From Nymphaea colorata (taxonomy: Eukaryota > Streptophyta > Magnoliopsida > Nymphaeales > Nymphaeaceae): a stretch of DNA of 13,841 nucleotides. The notes beneath the pieces are model-generated. The model did no database searches. It was given only the letters and a program-made list of their open reading frames with translations, and had not been told where the DNA came from. The DNA lies in the NCBI RefSeq assembly GCF_008831285.2, contig NW_022204599.1:1-13841 (forward strand). Reading direction: 5' to 3'. The translations under genes and the position numbers were made by a program. This document shows positions 1 to 7,060 of the stretch, piece after piece; within the stretch, counting starts at the first letter, position 1; each line of letters begins with the position of its first letter.

Positions 1-545
1 ACTTGGATTTTTATTATCAAACACAAAATAGATGTACTTGGTGTGTTTCAAACATTTCAAAGTTGATTGAAATCAAATTGAGCATAATATTAAATCTCTT
101 CAAAGTGATTGCAAAGGAGAGTTTAAATGCCTCTCAAATTATTTAAAAACTCCAGGGATTGAACATTGCATCTTATGCCCTCATGCTCATGAATAGAATG
201 GAAGAGTTGAATGAAAGCATTGACATATAGTGGAAACTAGAATCACTCTTTTGTCTCATGCTAATGTCCTTAAAAATACTGGGACTTTGCCTTTTTTACA
301 GCAATATACCTGATTAATCTGATGCGTACAACTACTTTAAAGATGAAGAGTCCCTTTGAAGATCTTTATAGAAAAAGGCCTTACTATGGTTTCTTGAGAA
401 CCTTTAGTTGCGCCTGTTGTCCATGTTTGAGGCCTTTTAATGATCACAAGCTGCAATGTGGATCCGTTTTTGGGATACAACAGTTAACACAAAGGATACT
501 TATGTCTGAACCGAACCTCTAAGATACTCTTGGTTAGTCACCATG
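1..545 (+). pseudogene. Copia integrase core and C-terminal remnant
   Basis: A broken integrase, the enzyme that inserts the element's cDNA into the chromosome. The second catalytic Asp sits in SDCKGEF (104-124), in the context usual for copia integrases. The Glu lies about 33 codons on, in NGRVE (197-211), with stops on both sides of that motif. Downstream, HIVETR and LLSHANV keep the family pattern, and another frame gives TTLKMKSPFE and RTFSCACCPCLRPFNDHK (about 328-445), the usual copia integrase C-terminal signature. HVVFYESLFPF then follows near 540-575. The first catalytic Asp and the zinc-binding domain lie left of the window. At least five stops and several frame changes make it certainly non-functional. 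Confidence 0.85.
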
Positions 546-840
546 TTGTTTTTTATGAAAGTCTATTCCCTTTCTGAGACTCCTTTGACACCCAAAGATA
601 ACTCTTCTCTTAGTGAATTCTATTTTGACATTCCTTCTCTTTTAGTTATATTTAGTCCTAACACACTACCACCAGATGTACAGGAACCTACCCCTTCAAC
701 CATTGAAGCTATAACTAATCCAATATCAAACCTACCAAGTCTGACACCTTCTCTTCCATCCTCACCCGAACTGCCAATCAAACCCTCCTAGAACTCACCA
801 CATGGTGACCTGCCCTCCCAAACTGGGTCTTTAAAACCCA
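543..840 (+). pseudogene. Copia integrase-RT linker, Ser/Pro-rich
   Basis: An open stretch of about 80 codons (to 791) begins with the end of the integrase C-terminal signature and continues as a low-complexity segment rich in Ser, Pro, Thr and Leu. Such compositionally biased spacers are normal between integrase and RT in copia polyproteins, where sequence conservation is minimal. A stop at 789-791 ends it; the following 50 bases keep a similar composition. It has no independent function that can be inferred and is part of the decayed polyprotein, not a small gene. Confidence 0.6.
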
Positions 841-1650
841 AAACTTATACCTTGTCCAAGTATATGATACCTTCCATCTACATATCCGAGTTAAGAGAGG
901 AAACTGAACCCACTACATTCTCTCATGCTATCAAGAACAATAAATGGAAGGAAGCAATGGAATGTGAGTTTCAAGCCTTGATCCAAAACAAAACGTGGAG
1001 TTTAGTTCCTCTTTCTACTTCTCAAAACCTTGTGGACACTAAGTGAATTTACAAAAAAGAGAAAAGCTGATGGGTATTGAACGTACAAAGTTTGTTTAGT
1101 TGCGAGAGGCTTCACTCAAGATGTAGGGATATATTACTTTAAAATTTTCAGCTCAGCTATAAAACCTCTTACTGTTCATGCAATTTTAACTATTGTAGTT
1201 TTCAAGGGGATGGAATCTCAGACAGCTTGACATTCATAATATTTTTGCTTCATGGTGATCTTACAGAGGAAGTTTACATAACTCATCCCCAAGGTTTGAA
1301 GACTCTAGGTACCCAAAACATGTTTGGCGCCTGCTTCAAGCTATTTATGGTTTAAAGTAAGCACCTAGAGCATGGTTTCACAAATTGAGTTTTTCTTGCT
1401 AGATGTTGGTTTTGTTGAATCTCGTATTGACACATCATTATTTATTTATGCGAAGTGGATATTATTCTTTATTTTTTGGTGCATGTTGATGATATGATAG
1501 TTACAGGATGTGAAACCAATAAACGACTAGAGTGATTCACCACCTTGCTCATAAATTTCCTTTGAAAGACTTGTGTATATTACATTATTTCTTGGGCATT
1601 GAGGCTACTTTTTCAGCTCAAGCACTCAAAGAAAGTACTCGATCGCAGAC
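841..1650 (+). pseudogene. Copia reverse transcriptase remnant
   Basis: A decayed RVT_2-type reverse transcriptase. In order the sequence shows the N-terminal block WKEAMECEFQAL and NKTWSLVPL (about 940-1015), a stop at 1043-1045 where Trp is usual, LVARGFTQD (near 1097-1125), the catalytic-Asp block LDIHN (1226-1240), a frame change into LHGDLTEEVYITHPQG, YGLK followed by a TAA at 1358-1360 where Gln is usual and then APRAWF, the second catalytic motif read as HVDDMIVTG (1482-1511) with His replacing the usual Tyr, and FLGIE (1589-1603). Motif order and spacing fit the family well, but at least four stops and three frame changes rule out activity. RNase H is absent. Confidence 0.88.
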
Positions 1651-2435
1651 ATGAAATTAAACAAGTGAAGTCAAAGAATGTTATCATGCTAAAGAAAAAT
1701 GAGGAAAAAATGTTATAGGTTATTACGTGTGTTCGCACCCACTCCCTTTTCAAGAAGGTCGAAATGCGAGTCAGCAAAATTCTTTTAAAATTGGGGTTTT
1801 GAGAAAATTTTCAAGAGAAAGGGATCCGCTCGTCGGTACGAGGTCCAACCGTTCCTGCCGCCTTTAACAGGGGTAATTAGACCAAGGACTAAAGATCATT
1901 TGGATCATATACGAGTTATTGATGTAAGTCCTATATGCTTATGCATTGAGGTTTTGGATTCAAGAACCGAAATTCATTTTTTTGAATAAATGAATTTGAA
2001 TATTGGGGGTTTTCAAGTTGGTTTAAAATCCTTTGTTTTGGTGTTATTTGAAACACATAATTCTTGAGGATTTTTGAAGATTTGGAATTGAGTTCTTTGT
2101 TGTGAACTCTAGATGATGATGATCATCTTATGATAAAAATTGATTTTGAACTCTTCTTTTGTCAAATCATGTGATTTGTAGAATTCATTCTTTTGAAAGA
2201 ACATAGGTTCCAAATTGTTAGAAAACATGTTGTTTTTCAAATGCACTTTGGCCAAAAGATTATGAATGCATTGCTTGTGTTTTCTTTTGAAGTTAAGTGA
2301 AGTTTACAAATTCTCATTGCAATATGACTTGGTCACTTTTTGCAACTTAAATTTGAATCACTTAATTTCTTGAGAATGTGCATGTGGTGCCATTGATTTT
2401 GAGTGAAAGTGAATGCATGAAACGAGAATGGAAAC

Positions 2436-2526
2436 TATATGGAACATTCATTCTTCTCTCTCTCATAATCCATCAAGATTCATTCATATGAAACATACAT
2501 TCTTCACTCCCTCATAATCTCTCAAA
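2436..2526. repeat. Imperfect tandem duplication, two ~42-bp copies, 49-bp period
   Basis: The copies near 2436-2477 and 2485-2526 share ATATG, AACAT-CATTCTTC, CTC-CTCATAATC and a final CAAG-like end, with scattered substitutions. It lies in the R-U5 part of the LTR and looks like a local slippage or unequal-crossover duplication with no evident role. Confidence 0.6.
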
Positions 2527-3243
2527 GTCCGTATTGCACGTCATACAATCTATACATGAAGATTGATTAAAATGTAGGACTTTCTCTATATGTGCTCATT
2601 ATATGATTAAGCACATGAATTAGAGATGTAGTCCATAAGCTTGAGGCTTGACATAAAATTATCAAAATGATGAAAATATATAAATGATGTCAAGTTCAAT
2701 CTTTGAAACGGATGGGAGACATGGATGACGTCCACTTTTGTCTCAAAATAGCTAAAAATCAGACCTTGTGTTGATTTAAATAGCTGAAAATTGTGGACAT
2801 TGATTCCAATAAGGACTTGTTTCTTAGATAGAAACAATGAGTTTTTCAAATCTATTCAAATTCCAGATTTCGTAGTAATGAAATCATCAACTCCTTTGGA
2901 TGATTCTAGGATGGTTGGTATTTCAAATACGTAAATTTTGATATTCTTAAACCAATTCCTATAAAACATGGTCTGATTTCAACAACATACATACATCTTA
3001 CGTATGGGTTTGCTGAAATTAAGTAAAAATGAAATGAAAGTAATTTATAATCTTGCACTAGAAAAATCAATAAAAATGGCCCATTTCCTTAAAGACCGGT
3101 TTGGAAACATGTTCCAACCTGATTTTAAGGGAGGAATGTAATTTTTGACAAGAAATCGGATGCATATATGTACATATATAACAATGTATACATATACGTA
3201 CCTTACTTTTCAAAATGAAATTTTATCAAGGGACCGCATGACT

Positions 3244-3264
3244 CATGAATCATGATGATTCATG
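3244..3264. repeat. 21-bp near-perfect palindrome beside a GCN4-like site
   Basis: CATGAATCAT and ATGATTCATG form perfect 10-bp arms around one central G. TGACTCA, a bZIP (GCN4/AP-1-type) core, overlaps the left arm at 3239-3245. It lies downstream of the presumed transcription start, so a classical enhancer role is uncertain; it could also form a weak RNA hairpin. Confidence 0.6.
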
Positions 3265-3685
3265 GCTGGGTTCTTTTATGTAGGAAGATTGAGAACTTGT
3301 TTCAAATCTTCCCTACTACCCTTGATTAATTAAATTGAAAGACATGAATCAAAATGACTGTGAATAAGAAAGAAAATAAAACAATACTCAAGCTTATTCG
3401 TCCATCATTTCGCCATGCAAGGGTGGATCACATTCATAAAAACGTATCCATCCCTTATAGGCATTTTCATCATACGTGATGTAGCAAAATCACTTTCTCA
3501 CCGTGGGATTCTCTCATGGTAGGGAGTTCAAAATGGTATTAAGTTGGTTCCTTTGAAAGGGACGTGGCCTTGGGGCCCATTTCGAAATTTGATACTTGGG
3601 TTCATATTTAAGAAAAACCGACATATGCATGCATTATGCATTAACATGTACATTGAAGCGTAGGTTTCCCTTAGCTGGACATCAT

Positions 3686-4135
3686 TCCCAGCCGTAAGCA
3701 AATGAAAATAAACCCTCCCACGAATTGTTGGAATTAAAATAAATCAACAATAAGCTAAAGTAGAAGAGAAGTGAGTTAAGATCACCTACCTTGCGGTCGG
3801 TCTTGATGTTTGTCTTCGTCTTCACTTGTTTTCTAACCCAAGCAATCCTAAGCAAGAATCCAACCGTGGATTCAAGCTTAGCAAAGCTAGAATAAGAAAT
3901 AGCTTGCTTGCTGGAATTTGGAGTGGTAAAGAGGGCTTCTCACCACGAAAATCCTAAGTAAGGGTTCACTTAAGCACCCTAACTTAGCAAAATCAATGGG
4001 GAGAATAGAAGAAAGTGAAGAAGAGAATGGGAGAAAAAGGGGAAGGGGGCTTGGACGAACCTCTTCTCTCTTCCTTGGCTTCTCCCTCCTAGCTCCTTGG
4101 CTGCAGCAATTTGATAGAATGCTCCAAAATTTCGT
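3686..4135 (-). other. LTR transcript leader without ATG, CT-rich
   Basis: Reading down the element strand from the TATA box, no ATG occurs between 4273 and 3686, a 588-nt span that includes the predicted start of transcription and the first 450 nt of RNA. The first part of the leader is rich in CT and TTC runs, as plant 5' untranslated regions often are. An open frame of about 88 codons covers 4153-3887 but would need to start at TTG, so it is not called as a gene. The ATG-free span includes the candidate splice donor at 3790/3789 and ends about 100 nt past it. The exact start of transcription is inferred from TATA spacing. Confidence 0.55.
3781..3794 (-). promoter_or_regulatory. Candidate 5' splice site in the LTR leader
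   Basis: On the element strand the sequence reads GCAAG|GTAGGTGAT, with the cut between 3790 and 3789. This closely matches the plant donor consensus AAG|GTAAGT. It lies about 345 nt after the predicted transcription start, at the end of a CT-rich, ATG-free first exon. In this 3' LTR it would have no downstream element sequence to join; in the identical copy expected in the 5' LTR it could splice to the acceptor before gag (12607). That use is inference. Confidence 0.5.
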
Positions 4136-4160
4136 CCTCCCCTTAGTGGCCAAGGGGAGG

Positions 4161-4168
4161 TTTATATA
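4161..4168 (-). promoter_or_regulatory. LTR TATA box
   Basis: The element strand reads CTCTATATAAACC, a textbook plant TATA box in a C-rich setting. Transcription by RNA polymerase II would begin some 25-32 nt downstream, near 4130-4137, defining the U3/R boundary. In the missing 5' LTR the same box would drive the element; here it would direct transcription leftward into the copia fragment. Confidence 0.75.
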
Positions 4169-5098
4169 GAGGAGGAGGTGGGTTCAACCACCTTCTTAAC
4201 TCACCTTGGGAACTTACTTAAGACCTTGGGGACTTGTAAAATGAGTTAAATAGACTTTAAAGGCTCTAATTGACCATTTCTCAGCCCATTTCCACGAGCT
4301 AGGTGGGCTGGGCTAGGTTTGGTCAACTTGGGTTCAGACCTAGGTGACCATTTTGACCAAAATTTTGGACGAAAATGCCCTTACACAGGGTTTTGCCCTT
4401 ATTTTGTACTATTTATTTTTTTTGTTTGAAATCGAGCTTATAAGGTTAAAACCTAGTTACTAAGCTCCAAATGCCATTGAATTATGATAATTAAATTTAA
4501 ATTTTAATAAAATTTAAAAATTTTATCAAATTTGGTTCGAAAAGGGTATTTTCGTCCAAAACTTGATTGAAAATGGATTTCAACTGAATCAAACTTTCAC
4601 TTGAGAAATTCAATTTAAATTTGGTATTTGATTCATGCATTTGACAAATTCAAATGTTTATTTGCCTTTCATAAACCATTTTAGGCTTTTTAATCTTAAG
4701 TTGACCGCAGAAGGGCAAAATTGTCCAAATTGATCAATTTCGACCAATTGACCAAAGTCAAAGCTCATTTGCAAGTAGTTTGACTTTATTTGAGGTAATT
4801 TGATAAATTTGGGTCAAGAAAGCTCTTAATTGAGCTAAATTGTACTTTGACTGAGTTTAGTCAAAGTGGGTTTGGTTCGGTCAAAGTCTATTTTCGTCCA
4901 TTAATTGGATCATGAGACAGACTTACGTTTTGACTATGTTGAGCCCATTGTGACCGAACCTAGCTGGAATTGGCACCACATTTGAGTGCACCCGGGTCAA
5001 ACCTACTTGGATTAAGTAGGTTAGGTGAGTTTGACCAGTCTAGTAATTGCTTCCTTGAAATGATTTTTTTCTTTAAGGAGGATCTGGTTAAAGAAGAG

Positions 5099-5120
5099 AG
5101 AGAGACATAAATGTCTCTCT
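5099..5120. repeat. 22-bp palindrome in U3
   Basis: AGAGAGACAT and ATGTCTCTCT are perfect 10-bp arms around a central AA, within an AG-rich then CT-rich patch. It may be a protein-binding dyad or a cruciform-prone site, or simply a by-product of the dinucleotide runs. Confidence 0.6.
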
Positions 5121-5255
5121 TTTCCTAGGTTTCTCCTTTATTTCTTCTTGAAAATGACTTTTCTTCAATTAATTTGAGAGAAAATATTTATTTATTATTT
5201 TTTTTTGACATGGAGGGGGCATGGCCCCTGGGGGGCTCTTGACCACACGGGCTAG

Positions 5256-5281
5256 GTGGGGCCCACACGTGGGTCCCACGT
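5256..5281. promoter_or_regulatory. Twin TCP sites overlapping a G-box
   Basis: GTGGGGCCCAC (5256-5266) and GTGGGTCCCAC (5269-5279) both match GTGGGNCCCAC, the combined consensus for class I and class II TCP factors. CACGTG (5266-5271), the G-box bound by bZIP and bHLH factors, bridges the two, and a further ACGT core follows at 5278-5281. The cluster sits in a GC-rich island (about 5208-5284) within an otherwise AT-rich U3. The sites are seen directly; regulation is inferred. Confidence 0.5.
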
Positions 5282-5546
5282 AGCATTTTAGACTGAATTA
5301 GATCCAATTCTTGGATCTAAGTCAAAATTTGCATTTTGCAATTGGATTTGGATTTCAAATGACATTTGCAATTGAATTTGGACTCGTAATCCTGCATTGG
5401 GATTCGTGTATCGGGTTAAATTCACGATTTGAATCTAATTGTTCTTTAGATTCGAAATTGGCTTTGAAATTGCAAATTTTCACAATTCTTTTGTGAAATT
5501 TTCACATTGCTTCAATTTTGATGTGGAAAAATTTGGGGTGTTAACA

Positions 5547-5559
5547 GATGCCCCTCTTT
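5547..5559 (-). other. Polypurine tract next to the 3' LTR
   Basis: On the element strand AAAGAGGGG (5559-5551) followed by CATC runs directly into the LTR start TGTTAACA. This is the RNase H-resistant primer for plus-strand DNA synthesis, and its position fixes the LTR boundary at 5546/5547. The form AAAGAGGGG is typical of plant Ty3/gypsy elements. Confidence 0.85.
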
Positions 5560-6555
5560 GTTGTTAAGCAAATTGAATAATTTGCTTAATAGCAAAGATT
5601 CACGCACCAAATTTTTGCAAATCGTTTGGAAAATCCATTTTTCAAATGATGTTGAACCATCCTCGCTCGAGGGGAAATGCTAGGCATAGACCTGAAATAA
5701 GAAGATTTTCTCCATCTCATTGGAGACTTTGTAGAGGAATTAATGTTGGTTGAAAAATTTTGTAATTGTGAAAGTTTTTGCATTTGATGCTTTGAGAAAT
5801 TTGCCTCGATGCCTTCTAAACCATTGGCAAGTGCTTTTTCTCTTCTTTTACTTAGTTTTTCACATACTCTCTTTGCTTTTGAATTTTGATTTTCTTTTTG
5901 AGCCACCCTTCACTCTTGGGAGAAATTCCTCACCACCCCAAAAGCTACTACGGAGTTCCACCGCTTTGGCGGTTTTGTGTAGTTTGCTTTGTGTAATATC
6001 AAGTCTATCGGGCTTTCTTCTGAACCCTTGTAACAAGCTTTGGGCCGGTAACTCCTAGACCAGTTGGCCTCAGGGTACCAAATGTAAAACACTCCCCGGG
6101 CTTACTTGCTCGAATTCAGAAGGCTTTAGGAGACTTAATATAAGCAAAATGTTCATGGATTGCTTTTTAGCTTCACGGCGTAAGCATAGGTCATATGCCC
6201 ACCCGCGCCTGCTGAGCTTTGAACCAGAGGAACAACTACACTCACCCCGAGCTCATTGCCAACTCATTTCGCTTGATAGCTTTTTCTAGCATCTTGCCAA
6301 GGTCTTTAGGTGACAAGACTTTTTCTTATGGCATCTCATGCTAACCTTTACAAATGCCGATTGTGGACCAACATTAATAACAAATGTCCGTCATGTCTGT
6401 GAAATTTTGCCTTCAAACATTCAATTGTCTAACATGGTGCCCTGAATTTGATGCATTTGTCCTAAGAGAATGATTAGGTTGAAATTAAACTGCTTATAGA
6501 GCAAATGATTTTTTTTTTTGATTGCATAAGTAAGATTTTGAGATGCAACTTATGA
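5560..6555 (-). other. Region between pol and the 3' LTR
   Basis: About 1 kb without a recognised gene. On the element strand two longer open segments occur, 6092-5910 (about 60 codons, Trp/Tyr/Lys-rich, including NYTKPPKRWN) and 5906-5586 (about 106 codons, no ATG start, basic). Neither matches a family that I know. A forward-strand frame at 5750-6058 is Leu/Phe-rich and probably a reflection of the basic opposite strand. Tat-lineage elements do sometimes carry extra sense or antisense ORFs here, so a decayed accessory ORF is possible. A small ACCGC/GCGGT hairpin lies at 5960-5973. Otherwise only T-rich runs were seen. Confidence 0.5.
5564..5589. repeat. 11-bp stem hairpin just upstream of the polypurine tract
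   Basis: TTAAGCAAATT (5564-5574) and AATTTGCTTAA (5579-5589) are perfect inverted repeats separated by GAAT. The hairpin ends four bases before the polypurine tract on the element strand. The stem is A/U-rich, so the RNA fold would be only moderately stable. Confidence 0.7.
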
Positions 6556-7060
6556 TCGGTATTCAATCCAGTCGATCAAGATTGTGAGTAGACTCTTTGA
6601 CAACATATGGTCCTTCCCAGTTCGGCGCCCATTTTCCTTTGGTCTACTCCTGAGTGGAACTATGATCTTAAACAAGATCATTTACCTGAATTTTTCTTTC
6701 AATGACTGATTTGCATAATGTCGGGCGACTCTCTTACGATAGACTTCGGCATGCTTGCCGCTTGTAGTCTTTTCTCGTCTAAGAGGTCTAATTGACAAGT
6801 TTTTTTTTTTGATATTGTTAATTGGGAGTTCATGAGAGCAGCAAATTTCATTGCTGGTTTTTGACATGTAATGGAGGACAATTTCCGTTCCATATACTAA
6901 TTCTGCTGGTGTAGCATTGGTGGTGTCCGAATTGTGGTTCGATACGCCCAAGTGCATTGTGCATTTTCTCGTCCAATCTCGGCCTGTTTCAACTGTCCTT
7001 CTAAGACACGAATCAAAATCTTGTGGTGCTTTCGCTGACCATTACCTGAGGGTAATATGG
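6555..7060 (-). pseudogene. Integrase, end of core and C-terminal domain, frameshifted
   Basis: The continuation of the integrase below the last catalytic residue, spread across frames. GNGQ and then ILIRVLEGQLKQ follow in one frame (about 7041-6977), AYRTTIRTP in the same frame (about 6947-6920), ATPAELVYGTE in the next (about 6915-6883), and YRKRVARHY near 6742-6716. A final segment contains stops but keeps KGKWAPNWEGPYVV (about 6640-6599), the SH3-like C-terminal domain signature of plant gypsy integrases. A stop near 6560 is the likely end of pol. At least four frame changes and three stops mean no functional C-terminus can be made. Confidence 0.82.

Larger units (their letters stand above)
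1..1710 (+). mobile_element. Decayed Ty1/copia retrotransposon fragment, truncated at both ends
   Basis: The forward strand carries, in canonical copia order, the integrase core, a serine/proline-rich linker and the reverse transcriptase, spread over all three frames with many stops. Integrase preceding RT is what separates copia from gypsy. Recognisable similarity starts at the window edge and fades after about 1650. No gag, protease, RNase H or LTR of this element is visible. The right side is cut by the long LTR that begins at 1711, so the gypsy element appears to have inserted into or next to this older copy. The last 60 bases (1651-1710) are assigned here only by position. Confidence 0.85.
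1711..3780 (-). other. R-U5 part of the LTR, gene-free
   Basis: This 2-kb AT-rich stretch has no convincing coding region; the longest open frames are about 80 codons and look random. It holds an imperfect 42-bp direct duplication with a 49-bp period (2436-2526), an alternating TA-rich patch (about 3166-3200), and a 21-bp palindrome (3244-3264) overlapping a TGACTCA motif (3239-3245). The last 120 bases on the element strand (about 1711-1860) are less AT-biased. No AATAAA polyadenylation signal on the element strand was noticed, so the 3' end of R cannot be placed. Confidence 0.6.
4270..5325. promoter_or_regulatory. W-box (WRKY-site) array in U3
   Basis: Counting both strands, 16 copies of TTGACC or TTGACT occur here, starting at 4270, 4321, 4353, 4701, 4748, 4756, 4780, 4812, 4847, 4859, 4879, 4930, 4995, 5031, 5239 and 5320. 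Two more TTGACA cores lie at 4641 and 5205. Eleven fall in the 336 bp from 4701 to 5036. About one such site per kb is expected by chance at equal base composition. W-boxes are the known binding sites of WRKY transcription factors, which act in defence, wounding and senescence. All sites lie 100-1160 bp upstream of the TATA box. Binding is inferred. Confidence 0.6.
1711..5546 (-). repeat. 3' LTR, about 3.8 kb
   Basis: On the element strand the LTR opens with TGTTAACACC and ends in TAACA, giving TGTTA/TAACA terminal inverted repeats with the canonical TG...CA ends. The right boundary (5546) is secure because a polypurine tract abuts it. The left boundary (1711) is inferred from the matching inverted terminus and lies at the junction with copia-derived sequence, preceded by a run of A. 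A TATA box at 4161-4168 divides it into U3 of about 1.4 kb and R-U5 of about 2.4 kb. The length is unusual for LTRs in general but fits Ogre-type elements. The second copy is outside the window, so the exact ends rest on motif evidence alone. Confidence 0.8.
4169..5546 (-). promoter_or_regulatory. U3 region of the LTR
   Basis: Upstream of the TATA box, this 1.4-kb region has no coding capacity that I can support; the open frames on either strand are short and compositionally simple. It holds a dense set of TTGAC-type W-boxes, a GC-rich TCP/G-box composite near 5256-5281, and a 22-bp palindrome at 5099-5120. It begins with TGTTAACACC at 5546. These are the features expected of a stress- or tissue-regulated LTR enhancer, though activity cannot be read from sequence. 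Confidence 0.6.

Noticed and set aside
2607-2849. 80-codon open frame in R-U5 on the minus strand
   Set aside because: AT-driven composition rich in Phe, Ile and Ser, no motif, and no surrounding coding signal.
3166-3200. TA-rich microsatellite-like patch
   Set aside because: Too short and too irregular to call as a satellite or matrix-attachment site.
3887-4153. 88-codon open frame in the LTR leader
   Set aside because: It would start at TTG, there is no ATG in it, and composition follows the CT-rich leader; no family resemblance.
5311-5496. Forward-strand open frame with repeated FAIGFGF/FAIEFGL pattern
   Set aside because: The pattern comes from short imperfect repeats of TTTGCAATTGGATTTGG-like DNA at the outer end of U3, not from a protein family.
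5750-6058. Hydrophobic forward-strand frame that could be read as a membrane protein
   Set aside because: Leu/Phe richness arises from the T-rich complement of an A-rich basic segment; no signal peptide context or family match.
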